Below are positions 8,118 through 17,139 of a stretch of 64,000 nt of DNA, in pieces. A model generated the notes under the pieces. That model made no database searches, was not told where the DNA came from, and saw only the letters and a list, made by a program, of their open reading frames with translations. Origin of the DNA: Plastoroseomonas hellenica (GTDB taxonomy: Bacteria > Pseudomonadota > Alphaproteobacteria > Acetobacterales > Acetobacteraceae); NCBI RefSeq assembly GCF_018129085.1, contig NZ_JAAGBB010000013.1:96615-160614 (forward strand), given 5' to 3'. How positions within the stretch are numbered: the first letter of the stretch is position 1; each line of letters begins with the position of its first letter. The position numbers and the translations under genes are program-made.

Positions 8118-9725
8118 TTACGCCACCATCACCATTCCATCCCGTTGCGGATCCGCGCCGCCGCTGCAGACGCCATCCCGGATCAGCAGGCCATGCGGGG
8201 CGCCGAAGGCGTAGCTCTGGTAGGAGCGCGCGATCGGATAGCCCATGTCCGTCAGCGCCGCGGTCGTGGCGTGCGGGATGCGGTTGGCGACGTCGATGGT
8301 GTCGCTGAGCGCCACGATGCGGGGCGCCGCGACCGCCTCGCTCATGCTCATGCCGAAATCCACGACGTTCATGATCGCCTGCGCGATGGCGGGCACGATG
8401 TAGGTGCCGCCGGGGGCCGCCAGCACCATGCAGGGCTCGTCGTCGCGGAACAGGATGGTGGGCGCCATGGCGCTGGCTCGGCTCTTGCCCGGTGCGATGG
8501 AGGCGGCGCGGCCGGGGCGCGGATCGAAGCCGCTCATGCAGCCATTGAACATGAAGCCCAGGCCTGGCGTGATGACGCCGGAAGGAATGCCCAGCGTATG
8601 CGTCAGCGCCACCGCATTGCCCGCGGCATCCACGACGCAAACCACGGTGGTGTCCGGCGGGTCCCTGGGTTGCCCCGCGCGCGGCACGCTCGCCTTCTCG
8701 CCCGCGCGGATGCGCGCCGCGAGCCCGGCGCAATGCGCACGCGACAGCAGGCGGTCCAGCGGCACGTCGACGAAATCGGGGTCGCCCATATGGGCGTCCT
8801 TGTCGATGGTCATCCACTTCATCGCCTCGGCGAGGATGTGGAGATGCTCCGGGCTGTTGTGTTCCAGCGCGCGAAGGTCGAATTCCTCCAGGATATGCAG
8901 CAGCTCGATCAGTGACCCGCCGCCGGCCGGCGGCGGGTTGGAGGCGACGCGGAGGCCCCGGTAGGAACCCCAGCTCGGGGCCTTCTCCCGCACGCGATAG
9001 CCAGTCAGGTCCTCCATGGTCATCAGCCCGCCCCTGGCCCTGAAGTCGGCCACCATCTCCTCCGCGATCGCGCCGCGGTAAAAGATGTCGGCGCCGCCCC
9101 TGGCGATGCGCTCCAGCGTGCGGGCCATGTCCGGGTTGTGCAGCGTGTCGCCCGGGCGCTTCAGCGTGCCGTCGGGGCGGCAATAGACCTGCCGGCCGGT
9201 CTCGCTGAAGCGGAGCTTGTCCGCGGTGTTCACCTGCCCGTCGCCACCATGGTCGATCGCCCAGTAGTAATGGACATAGGGCCGCACCATGACGCCGCGA
9301 TGCGCCTGGGCGATCGCCGGCGCCATGACATCAGCGAGATCCATGCTGCCGAAGCGCGACAGCGCCTCGGTATAGCCCGCGACATTGCCCGGCGTGCCGA
9401 CCGAGCCGTAGCCGATGTCGTTGCTCTGGTCCCTCAGCAGGAAGACGAAGCCGTCGCGCGACTGGCCGATGAACTTGTGGGCCCACATGGTGGGGGTTGC
9501 CGCCAGCGGCGCGCGGGCGAAGAATTCCAGCACCGTGTGCACGCCCCGCTTCGGCATGCAGATCTGCATGCTGCCGAAGCCGCCGATGCCGCACATCTGC
9601 GGATCCACCACGCCCTGGCTGAAGGCGCAGGCGATGGCGGCATCCACCGCATTGCCGCCGCGCCGCAGCACCTCGACCCCCGCTTCCACCGATTCCGGCT
9701 GGGGTGCGACCACCATGCCCCGCAT
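8118..9725 (-). CDS. Gamma-glutamyltransferase family protein
   Basis: A 535-residue Ntn-hydrolase of the GGT family. Autocleavage is expected before Thr359 in DPPDTTVVCVVD, giving a ~358-residue large subunit and a ~177-residue small subunit with a catalytic N-terminal threonine. An NxxxGSxxMAPTILF-like segment (KSRASAMAPTILF) and a glycine-rich loop (VLAAPGGTYIV) follow. No signal peptide is seen at MRGMVVAPQPESVEAG, so it is probably cytoplasmic, unlike E. coli GGT. GGGAG precedes the ATG. It is the last gene of the operon that begins at 14677; its role may be removal of a gamma-glutamyl or acyl group from an imported compound. Confidence 0.9.
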   Translation of the reverse strand: MRGMVVAPQPESVEAGVEVLRRGGNAVDAAIACAFSQGVVDPQMCGIGGFGSMQICMPKRGVHTVLEFFARAPLAATPTMWAHKFIGQSRDGFVFLLRDQSNDIGYGSVGTPGNVAGYTEALSRFGSMDLADVMAPAIAQAHRGVMVRPYVHYYWAIDHGGDGQVNTADKLRFSETGRQVYCRPDGTLKRPGDTLHNPDMARTLERIARGGADIFYRGAIAEEMVADFRARGGLMTMEDLTGYRVREKAPSWGSYRGLRVASNPPPAGGGSLIELLHILEEFDLRALEHNSPEHLHILAEAMKWMTIDKDAHMGDPDFVDVPLDRLLSRAHCAGLAARIRAGEKASVPRAGQPRDPPDTTVVCVVDAAGNAVALTHTLGIPSGVITPGLGFMFNGCMSGFDPRPGRAASIAPGKSRASAMAPTILFRDDEPCMVLAAPGGTYIVPAIAQAIMNVVDFGMSMSEAVAAPRIVALSDTIDVANRIPHATTAALTDMGYPIARSYQSYAFGAPHGLLIRDGVCSGGADPQRDGMVMVA

Positions 9726-9751
9726 CCGACGTCTCCCTTTTCAGTGCATCT

Positions 9752-10753
9752 CTAATCCGGCGTGATGCCGGAGGCCTGGATGACCGGTGCCCAGGTGGCG
9801 ACTTCCTGCCGGACGAAGGCCTGGGCCTCATCCAGATAGAAGCGCCCGGCGCTGGTCGCGGTCTCGGCGAAGCGACGCTGCACGGCGGGCTGGGCCTGGG
9901 CATGGCGCACGGCCTCGGCCAGCCGCTCCAGGATCGGGCGCGGCGTGCCGGCGGGCGCGGCGAGGCCGGCCCAGCCATCCGCCACCACATCCGGATAGCC
10001 GAGCTCGCGGAAGGTCGGCACATCCGGGAATTCGGGCGCGCGCTGCGGCGCCGAATTCGCCAGCGGCCGCAGCGCGCCGGAGCGGATATGGGCGCTGGTC
10101 GCGGTCAGGCTGTCGAGGACGCTCGGTACCACCCCGGCCAGCACGTCGGTGATCGCCTGGGTGGAGCCGCGATAGGGCACATGCTCCAGCGCCGCGCCGG
10201 TGGCGCGGGCGAGCCGCAGCCCCAGCAGATGCGCGACGCCGCCGACGCCGGAGGTGCCGTAATCCATCGGGCGCTGCCGCGCCGCGGCCAGGTAGTCGGC
10301 AAGGGTGCGGATCGGCAGGCGCGGATCGACCAGCAGCAGATAGGGCGTGCCCATCATGATCGCGACATGGGCGAAGGAACGGTCGGCATCGTATTGGATC
10401 CGGTCGCGATAGAGCGTCTGCCCGATCGCGAGGCCACTGATCGTGGTGACCAGCAGGTTGTAGCCATCCGCCGGCGCCCGCGCGGCGAGACCGGTGCCGA
10501 GGGTGGAGCCGGCGCCGGCGCGGTTGTCCGGCACGATGCTCTGGCCGAGGAAGACCGACATCTCCTGCGCGATGACGCGGGCCGCGATGTCGGTGGCGCC
10601 GCCGGCGCCGAAGGGCACGATCATGCGGATCGGCTGCGCCTGCGGCCAGGGCGCGGCCTGCGCCAGGGCGCGGCTGCGCGCGGTCAGTGCGCCGAGTGCC
10701 GCGGCCCCGATCAGGCCACGTCGCGTCACGCTTGCGGACACCGGCGCGGCCAT
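9752..10753 (-). CDS. Bug/TctC-type receptor protein
   Basis: A 333-residue extracytoplasmic receptor. The signal region is TRRGLIGAAALGALTARSRALAQ, with likely cleavage near residue 32. Mature family motifs are IRMIVPFGAGGATD, VPDNRAGAGSTLGT and HVPYRGSTQA. The ATG at 10753 overlaps the stop codon of the GAF gene as TGATG, so it is translated by coupling. It sits between the GAF gene and GGT in the same operon. No TctA/TctB genes are close, so it must borrow membrane subunits encoded elsewhere or act otherwise. Confidence 0.9.
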   Translation of the reverse strand: MAAPVSASVTRRGLIGAAALGALTARSRALAQAAPWPQAQPIRMIVPFGAGGATDIAARVIAQEMSVFLGQSIVPDNRAGAGSTLGTGLAARAPADGYNLLVTTISGLAIGQTLYRDRIQYDADRSFAHVAIMMGTPYLLLVDPRLPIRTLADYLAAARQRPMDYGTSGVGGVAHLLGLRLARATGAALEHVPYRGSTQAITDVLAGVVPSVLDSLTATSAHIRSGALRPLANSAPQRAPEFPDVPTFRELGYPDVVADGWAGLAAPAGTPRPILERLAEAVRHAQAQPAVQRRFAETATSAGRFYLDEAQAFVRQEVATWAPVIQASGITPD

Positions 10754-11250
10754 CACGTGGCGCGCGCCAGCAGCAGGAAAGCCGGCACCGCGAATTGCGC
10801 GAAGCTCCTGACCAGCGGCAGGTCCGCCTCCGTGTACCAGCCTTCCTGGTGCATCAGGTTCACCTGCCCGAGGGTGCAGCCCTGCCACCGCACCGGCGTG
10901 TTCATTGCGCTGCCGCAGCCGAGGCTGCTGGCGCCGGCATGATCGGCATAGCTGTCGCGCAGCTCGGCCGCACTGCGGACCAGGATGGGGCGGCCATGCT
11001 CCATCAACTCCCGCATCCGGGGCGCGGTGGAGGCAGGCTTGCGATGACCCAGCGGATAGAGTTCCGGATGATTGGAATGGACGCGCTCGGCCTCCAGCCC
11101 GCCGGGGTAGTGGATCTGGATGGTGCAGAGGCGATGGCCCACCGCCGCTGCCAGTGCTGCGTCCAGCGCTCGGAAGGTGGCGAGCGGTTGCGCCGCCTCG
11201 GCCTGGGCCAAAGCGAGGGCGGCCAGATGCGGCAGCGGATCGGGGCGCAT
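10753..11250 (-). CDS. GAF-domain-like protein
   Basis: A 165-residue soluble protein resembling a lone GAF domain: residues ~20-60 (ATFRALDAALAAAVGHRLCTIQIHY) and ~100-160 (GCGSAMNTPVRWQGCTLGQVNLMHQEGWYTEADL, then LVRSFAQFAVPAFLLL) fit the GAF pattern. It has no output domain. Both ends are overlapped as TGATG by neighbouring genes, so it is an integral operon member. It could sense the imported compound or modulate another protein. No function is established. Confidence 0.75.
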   Translation of the reverse strand: MRPDPLPHLAALALAQAEAAQPLATFRALDAALAAAVGHRLCTIQIHYPGGLEAERVHSNHPELYPLGHRKPASTAPRMRELMEHGRPILVRSAAELRDSYADHAGASSLGCGSAMNTPVRWQGCTLGQVNLMHQEGWYTEADLPLVRSFAQFAVPAFLLLARAT

Positions 11251-12827
11251 CAGGCGGGCCTCGCATCCATGGCGAGGGTGCGTTCGTCCGAACGCGGCTG
11301 GAAGGCGATGCCGCGGCGCACTGCCCAGAGATTCTGCAGCATCAGCAGCGGGATCACCGGTACATCCGCGGCGGTACGCTCGGTCGCGGCGATCAGCAGC
11401 GCTTCCCGCTTCGCCTCATCCACCTCGGTGACCGCGGTGGCGATCATCGCGTCCAGCGCCGGGTTGCTGTAGCGGCCGTAATTGTAGAGGCCGAGGCTGC
11501 GGTCGCGATCATGGGTCGCGAAGCACTGGGTCAGCATGTAGCCGCCTTCGAAGGTGGCGCTGCCCCAGCCCCAGAGGCCCATCGCGAATTCCTGCCGCCC
11601 GCCGCGCACCACATAGCTGCTCCAGGGCAGGGCCTCGACCGTGGTCTGCACGCCGATGCGGGTCCACATCTGTGCCACCGCCTGCGCCAGCCGGGCATCA
11701 TTGGGGTAGCGGTCATTCGGCGTGTGCAGGGTCAGGCGGAAGCCGTCGCGCAGCCCGGCCTCGGCCAGCAGCCGCCGGGCGCGGTCCGGGTCGGCTTCGG
11801 GGGCCGCGACATTGGGCGCGTAGGAATAGGCACCGGGCGGCATCCACTGGCCGGTCGGCGTGGCGGTGCCGAGCATGACCCGCTCCGCCAGCGCCGGGCG
11901 TTGCAGCGCGAGCGACAGCGCCTGCCGCACCCGGAGGTCGCGGAAGGGGTTGCGCGGCAGGGGATTGCCGCGGGCATCCGTCACGAAGGGGCTCTCGCCT
12001 TCGCGCGACAGATCGGGTGCGAGATAAATGAAGCGGATGCCGGGGATGGCGGCGACATTGACGCGGCTATCCTCGCGCAGCCGCGGCAGGTCGTTGACCG
12101 ATGGTGTGTCGATCAGGTCGACATCGCCCGAGAGCAGCGCCGCGGTGCGCGCGGCGGGGTTGCTGATCAGGCGCAAGGTCACGCTGTCCCAGGCCTGGCG
12201 CTCACCCCACCAGCCGTCGAAACGCGCCAGTTCCACCTTGCTGCCCGGTGCGAAGGAGGCGAAGCGGTAAGGCCCGGTGCCGATCGTCGCGCGGCCGGCG
12301 TGATAGTCGGCGGTGGTCGCACCCTGGCCGACCCGGCGGGAGACGATGCCGACATAGGTCAGGTTCGGCGGCAGGTCTGGGGCAGGGGCTGGCGTGTGCA
12401 GGCGGATGGTCAGCGGGTCGATCACCTCGACGCGCCGCACCGCGCGCAGGAAGCCGCCGAAGCCACCCGGGCTGTTCGGCACGTCGCGGGCGCGTTCGAA
12501 GGTGAAGACCACGTCGTCAGCGGTGAAGTCGCCGCCGTCATGGAACTTCACGCCGGGGCGCAGGTGGAATTCCCAGACCGTCTCCGACAGCGGCGCCCAG
12601 CGCAGCGCGAGGCCCGGGATCAGCCTGCCATCCGGCGCGCGGTTGATCAGCCGCTCGAAGATATGCATCGCGACCGTGTGGTTCGGCACCGCGTGATAGA
12701 AATGCGGATCGACCGTGGTGAAGGCGCCACCGAGACCGATCTCGAGTTTCTGCGCGGCGAACGCGGGGCGGATGCCGCCGAAGGCGCCGAGGATTGCGGA
12801 GGCGGCGAATAGGTCACGACGACGCAT
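11250..12827 (-). CDS. Peptide/opine-type ABC substrate-binding protein (SBP family 5)
   Basis: A 525-residue DppA/OppA-type binding protein with a signal peptide (MRRRDLFAASAILGAFGGIRPAFAA). Family 5 features: DGRLIPGLALRWAPLSETVWEFHLRPGVKFHDGGDFTADDVVFTFERA near residues 65-115, and the C-terminal YNYGRYSNPALDAMI. AGGAG precedes the ATG at 12827. The stop overlaps the next start as TGATG. No permease or ATPase genes of this class occur in the window, so it is an orphan receptor. It probably delivers a short peptide or acylated amino acid to the hydrolases of this operon. Confidence 0.9.
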   Translation of the reverse strand: MRRRDLFAASAILGAFGGIRPAFAAQKLEIGLGGAFTTVDPHFYHAVPNHTVAMHIFERLINRAPDGRLIPGLALRWAPLSETVWEFHLRPGVKFHDGGDFTADDVVFTFERARDVPNSPGGFGGFLRAVRRVEVIDPLTIRLHTPAPAPDLPPNLTYVGIVSRRVGQGATTADYHAGRATIGTGPYRFASFAPGSKVELARFDGWWGERQAWDSVTLRLISNPAARTAALLSGDVDLIDTPSVNDLPRLREDSRVNVAAIPGIRFIYLAPDLSREGESPFVTDARGNPLPRNPFRDLRVRQALSLALQRPALAERVMLGTATPTGQWMPPGAYSYAPNVAAPEADPDRARRLLAEAGLRDGFRLTLHTPNDRYPNDARLAQAVAQMWTRIGVQTTVEALPWSSYVVRGGRQEFAMGLWGWGSATFEGGYMLTQCFATHDRDRSLGLYNYGRYSNPALDAMIATAVTEVDEAKREALLIAATERTAADVPVIPLLMLQNLWAVRRGIAFQPRSDERTLAMDARPA

Positions 12828-12850
12828 GGAGGCTCCTGAAGTCTCTGTGC

Positions 12851-14677
12851 TCAGCGATGCGGCCTGAGCGGCAAGTCGAGCGCGGATGCATGGTCACCAC
12901 CGCGCAGCAGCGCCAGCCTTGGTGGGCGGCCATGCGGCACCTGCACGCAATGATCGGCGTCGGCGCCGGCGATGGAAAGGCGGATGCGGCTGCCGGCGCG
13001 GAACACCCAGGATGTCGGCAGCAGCGGGATGCGGATGCGCACCGTCTCCCCGGGGACCAACGGCGCCGCGTCCTGCCGCCGGAAGCTGCGGAAGGGCCAG
13101 GTGGTGCGATAGACGGACGGGGCTGGGCTCTCCTTCCGGTGCAGCGCGCGCAGCAGGCCTTCGGTGACGTAGCGGGTGGTGCCGTCGGCCTCGACCTCCG
13201 ACAGGTAGACGAAGATCGCGGCATCGGGTTCGCTCGCCGTCAGCCAGAGATCGGCGATGCCATGTCCGGTCAGTTCCATCGCCTGCGGCAGCGGCGCGGT
13301 GGACCAGCCGGCCAGCTTCGCTTCCCGCGCCGCCCAATCGGCGTAGTAGGTGGTGCTGTTGATGCCGGCGATGCGTTCATAGCGCGTGCCATGGCCGCTG
13401 CCAGCAGCGAAATCCGCACGGGTCTCGTCGCGGCCCGGCGCACCCGGTGCAGTGTCGGTGAGCTCACCGCCTGCGGCCAGATGCAGGCGCCGCGTTGCTT
13501 CGAGCGGCGGCCAGGAAGACGCGGCCTGCCAAGTCTCCGCATGCATGCTGAAGTAGTGGATGGGGGCTTCGGCGCCGATGCCGCTGTCGCGGCCCATCAG
13601 ATAGTGGTCGAAGAAGCGCAGCGCCTCCCCAAGCAGGGAGAATTGCGGATCCTGCTGCTCCCGCCAGGGCGAGACGTTGCAGCGCGCGCCATGGTCCCAA
13701 GGGCCGAGCAGCAGATGCACCGGATTGTCTGATAGCGTCAGGAAGCGCGAGATCGCGCCATTGGCATAGCCGGCCCCGTCCATCCAGCCGGAGACGGCGA
13801 GCACCGCCACATCCTTCCTGATGCCCTCGGCGACCGAATAGGGACTGAAGCTCGCTGAGCTGAAGCCGGGGTCATAGGGCAGGGAATCTTCGCGGAAGCG
13901 GAACTCACCCATGAAATCGGGTTGGCGGAAATTGCCGAGATGCTCGTGCAGCGCCTCGGCGAGCAGCGCGCCGTCCACATCCTCATCCACCGGATGCGGC
14001 CCCGCCAGATCCGGATTGGCGTAATAGACATAGTTGCGCAGCAGGTCGCGCCGGTCGTGGTCCATTGCGACCATCAGCGCGTCATAACTGCGCGCCAGCT
14101 CCTTCAGCAGGATGCCGCCGGGGTAGTAGTTGTCGGCATAGGTGTCCCACACCGCAAACAGCGGCGCGATCGCCTTCACCGCCGGATGGCCGGTGCTGGC
14201 CAGGAAGTCGGATGCGGCGCCGGGGTAGGAGATGCCGGTGGCGCCGATGCGTCCATCCGACCAGGGCTGCGCCACGATCCAGTCCGCGATCTCGCGGCTG
14301 TCCTCCCGCTCCTTGGGGGATCGGAAGCTGTCGCGCGTGCCGAAGCTGGCGCCGGTGCCGCGCACATCCGCGGCCAGCACCGCGTAGCCGCGGGGGACGA
14401 AGAAGCGGATGAACTTGCCGGCGTTCGGGATGGCATCGCCGCTGCCACCCTCGCGCAGCCGGAAGCGGCGGTAATAGGGCGTCAGGATCACGATGGTCGG
14501 CAGCCGGCCGCTGGCGCCTTCCGGCAGCCAGAGATCGACCGCGATCCGGCACCCATCCCGCATGGCCAGATAGCGCGAGGCGGGCGCTTCCGGCAGCGCG
14601 AAGGCGACTTCGCGTGCCGCCGCATAGGCGGTGGGGGAAAGGCGCCAGGCGCTGCTGTTCAGATCGCTGTCGGACAC
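12851..14677 (-). CDS. CocE/NonD-type alpha/beta hydrolase (X-Pro dipeptidyl-peptidase S15-like)
   Basis: A 608-residue CocE-family hydrolase. The catalytic triad is readable: Ser150 in GISYPG, Asp300 in SGWMDG and His329 in GPWDHG. The N-terminal AMRDGCRIAVDLWLPEG and VRGTGASFG motifs and the C-terminal jelly-roll domain (WLTASEPDAAIFVYLSEVEADG, then GSRIRLSIAGADAD) are present. The start is a GTG at 14677 with GGGAG about 7 nt upstream. Family members cleave acyl esters (cocaine esterase, glutaryl acylase) or X-Pro dipeptides. First gene of the five-gene operon, divergent from the LysR gene at 14782. Confidence 0.9.
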   Translation of the reverse strand: MSDSDLNSSAWRLSPTAYAAAREVAFALPEAPASRYLAMRDGCRIAVDLWLPEGASGRLPTIVILTPYYRRFRLREGGSGDAIPNAGKFIRFFVPRGYAVLAADVRGTGASFGTRDSFRSPKEREDSREIADWIVAQPWSDGRIGATGISYPGAASDFLASTGHPAVKAIAPLFAVWDTYADNYYPGGILLKELARSYDALMVAMDHDRRDLLRNYVYYANPDLAGPHPVDEDVDGALLAEALHEHLGNFRQPDFMGEFRFREDSLPYDPGFSSASFSPYSVAEGIRKDVAVLAVSGWMDGAGYANGAISRFLTLSDNPVHLLLGPWDHGARCNVSPWREQQDPQFSLLGEALRFFDHYLMGRDSGIGAEAPIHYFSMHAETWQAASSWPPLEATRRLHLAAGGELTDTAPGAPGRDETRADFAAGSGHGTRYERIAGINSTTYYADWAAREAKLAGWSTAPLPQAMELTGHGIADLWLTASEPDAAIFVYLSEVEADGTTRYVTEGLLRALHRKESPAPSVYRTTWPFRSFRRQDAAPLVPGETVRIRIPLLPTSWVFRAGSRIRLSIAGADADHCVQVPHGRPPRLALLRGGDHASALDLPLRPHR

Positions 14678-14781
14678 AGGGACACTCCCGCCGGGCGCAT
14701 CGCCGCCCGAACCGCGGGAGCCTTGTCGCTTGCGGTATCTGCGTCAAATGCATTATTCGGCGAAAAACATGCGCTTTCCAC

Positions 14782-15735
14782 ATGATGGCGAAGGCTCTCC
14801 TGCCCAAGATCCGCTCTCTCGATGCCCTGCGCGCCTTCGTCGAAGGCGGTTCCGTCTCCTCGGCCGCGGTGCGCCTGGGGCTGACGCAACCTCAGGCGGG
14901 GCGTCTGCTGGCGGGGCTGGAGGCCGAGCTCGGCTTCGCCCTCTTTACGCGCGAGAACCGCCGCCTGGCGCTGACGCCGGAAGGCTGGCGTTTCTACGGC
15001 CAGGCGGAGCGCGTACTGGCCGGGCATGACGGGCTGACCCGCCTCGCCCGGGAGATCCGCCAGGGGCATCAGGACAACCATCTGCGCGTGCTGACGGCGC
15101 CGCAGGCGACGCATGCGGTGCTGGGGGAGGCGCTGGTCACCATGGCAAGGCTGGTGCCGGGCTTCACCGCGACCATCGAGGGCCGCGCCCGCCTGGATAT
15201 CGAGGCCCTGGTCGAGCAGGAGCATTTCGACCTCGGCGTCACTGTGCCGCCCTTGAGCCATCCGCGGCTGAAGGTGGAGCCGCTTTGCGAGACCGAAGCC
15301 GTGCTGGTGCTGCCGAAGGCGCATCCGCTGGCGCGGCGGCGGCAGATCGGGCTCATGGATCTGGTCGGGCAGGACCTGATCGCAACCCATCCGCGATCGC
15401 TGCTGCGGCAGCGGCTGCAGCAGCTCTTCCGCGACATCGATCAGGAGCCGCGCATCCGCTTCGAGGCGCTGAACGGCACCATCGCCTGCCAATTGGTCGG
15501 GCTGGGACTGGGCATCGGCCTGGCCGATCCCTTCGTGGCGCGATCGAGCGGCGCGGCGGGCATGGTGATGCGCCGCTTCGAGCCGACGATCCCACTGCCC
15601 TACGGCCTGTTCTACCCGGCCTGGCAGAAGCAGTCGGAGATCGCGGTGCAGCTCGCGGGACTGATCCGCGACACCGCGCAGCACCGCGCTGCCGCCATCA
15701 TGCGCAGCCTGCGCGGTCCGGCGGCATCGCGCTGA
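14782..15735 (+). CDS. LysR-family transcriptional regulator of the CocE/GGT operon
   Basis: A 317-residue LysR regulator. HTH: LDALRAFVEGGSVSSAAVRLGLTQPQAGRLLAGLEAELGFALFTRENRRLALTPEG at about residues 13-68. The usual TQPAVS has become TQPQAG, which is within the family range. The ATG at 14782 or the adjacent one at 14785 may be used. The effector domain is intact and ends GLFYPAWQKQSEIAVQLAGLI. It is divergent from the CocE-type hydrolase gene, 104 bp apart, and probably controls that operon. It converges on the M29 peptidase gene 22 bp away. Confidence 0.88.
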   Translation: MMAKALLPKIRSLDALRAFVEGGSVSSAAVRLGLTQPQAGRLLAGLEAELGFALFTRENRRLALTPEGWRFYGQAERVLAGHDGLTRLAREIRQGHQDNHLRVLTAPQATHAVLGEALVTMARLVPGFTATIEGRARLDIEALVEQEHFDLGVTVPPLSHPRLKVEPLCETEAVLVLPKAHPLARRRQIGLMDLVGQDLIATHPRSLLRQRLQQLFRDIDQEPRIRFEALNGTIACQLVGLGLGIGLADPFVARSSGAAGMVMRRFEPTIPLPYGLFYPAWQKQSEIAVQLAGLIRDTAQHRAAAIMRSLRGPAASR

Positions 15736-15757
15736 CGCAGCCCACGACGGCCGGGTG

Positions 15758-17026
15758 CTACTGCGCCCATTCGCCGCGGCGCATCAGCGGCTCCGCCTCG
15801 CCGCCGGCGGTGATGCCGTCCACACCGGTCTCGGCCGAGCCGATCATCCAGTCGACATGGATCAGGCTGCGGTTCGCGCCGCGGTCTGCGAGCTCGGCTT
15901 CGCTCAGGTTGTCGTCGACGAAGCACTTGGCATAGGCTTGGCCGAGGGCGATGTGGCTCGCGGCATTCTCGTCGAAGAGGGTGTTGAGGAAGAGCACGCC
16001 GCTGCGGCCGATGGGATTGGAATGCGGTACCAGCGCGACTTCGCCGAGGCGCCGCGCACCCTCATCCGTGCTGATCATCCGCTCCAGCACTTCCATGCCG
16101 GCACTGGCCGACGCCTCGACGATCCGGCCGCCCTCGAAGCGGACCCGGATGTCCCTGATCAGCGTTCCGGCATGGGCCAGCGGCTTGGTGGCGGCCACGG
16201 TGCCTTCGACACGGGCCATGTGCGGGGTCGTGAACACTTCCTCGGTCGGGATATTGGGGTTTCCGACGACGCCGTTCTTCGCCATGGAGGCGCCGCCCAT
16301 CCAGGCATGCCCATCTGCGAGGCCGACGCGCAGATCGGTCCCCGGGCCGCGGAAATGCAGCGCGGCGTAGCGTCGCTCATCGAGCATTCGCCGCCGCTTC
16401 GCGAGTGCTGCGTTGTGCTCGGCCCAGGCGGCGACCGGGTCCGGCCCGTCCACGCGGGAGGCGGCGAAGATCGCATCCCAGAGGGCAGCGAGGGCCGCGT
16501 CTTCGGAGCTGCCGGGGAAGACGGCCCTGGCCCAGGCCGGGGTCGCGGCGGCGACGATCGTCCAGTTGATGGCTGAGGAGGTGATCAACTCGAGCGCCGG
16601 CCGATACGCCCGGGAGCGGGCCCGGTTCACGCGCGCCACGCGGTCGGGGTCCTGCCCGGCGAGCAGCGACGGGTCGTCGCCGACGATCGCGAGCCGTGCG
16701 GCGCCGTCGCGGAAGGCGGCGGCCATGCCGTCGAACAGCCAGGCCGGGGCCTTGTCGAAGCTCGCGTCGGGGGCGTGCCGGTACCGCGCCAGCGTGGCCT
16801 GGTCGTCGGCCAGGATGGTGGTGACGAGGGAGGCACCGGCGCGATAGGCATGCTCGGTGATACCGCGGGCGAGCGGCAAAGCCTCGACCGGCGCCGTCAT
16901 CACCAGCTCCTGGCCAGGCGTGAGGCCGAGGCCGACCCGGATCGCGAGCTCGGCGAGACGGTCGAGCCGCGCTTCATGCGAGCCCGCCGCAGGGGTGATT
17001 GGCTGTTCTGCGTCCATGATGATCAT
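15758..17026 (-). CDS. M29 family aminopeptidase
   Basis: A 422-residue (or 419 from the ATG at 17017) M29 metallopeptidase. Recognisable parts: GLGLTPGQELVMTAPVEALPLARGITEHAYRAGA near the N-terminus, and the metal-binding C-terminal half with GEVALVPHSNPI, NTLFDENAASHIALGQAY and HVDWMIGS, which supply the Glu, His and Asp ligands of the two-metal site. It releases N-terminal residues from short peptides in the cytosol. It stands alone between a LysR gene (convergent) and a small unknown gene, and may finish peptides brought in by the neighbouring binding protein. Confidence 0.9.
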   Translation of the reverse strand: MIIMDAEQPITPAAGSHEARLDRLAELAIRVGLGLTPGQELVMTAPVEALPLARGITEHAYRAGASLVTTILADDQATLARYRHAPDASFDKAPAWLFDGMAAAFRDGAARLAIVGDDPSLLAGQDPDRVARVNRARSRAYRPALELITSSAINWTIVAAATPAWARAVFPGSSEDAALAALWDAIFAASRVDGPDPVAAWAEHNAALAKRRRMLDERRYAALHFRGPGTDLRVGLADGHAWMGGASMAKNGVVGNPNIPTEEVFTTPHMARVEGTVAATKPLAHAGTLIRDIRVRFEGGRIVEASASAGMEVLERMISTDEGARRLGEVALVPHSNPIGRSGVLFLNTLFDENAASHIALGQAYAKCFVDDNLSEAELADRGANRSLIHVDWMIGSAETGVDGITAGGEAEPLMRRGEWAQ

Positions 17027-17139
17027 CCGGTGTTTGCCGCCGACTATCCGCGCGGCGGCGCGCACCGGCAAGCGGGCCGCCCGCTGCGGTGGCCCTGTCC
17101 ACCGGACCGTGATGGCAACCGGCCTGGTCAGCGATCCCT

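Noticed and set aside
10905..12812. 635-residue plus-strand frame opposite the GAF and binding-protein genes
   Set aside because: Antisense shadow; the minus-strand genes have signal peptides, family motifs and overlapping stops and starts.
14678..14781. LysR operator before the second LysR gene
   Set aside because: TTC-GGC-GAA at 14756-14764 is a weak dyad; the flanking bases do not give a clear T-N11-A with matching arms.
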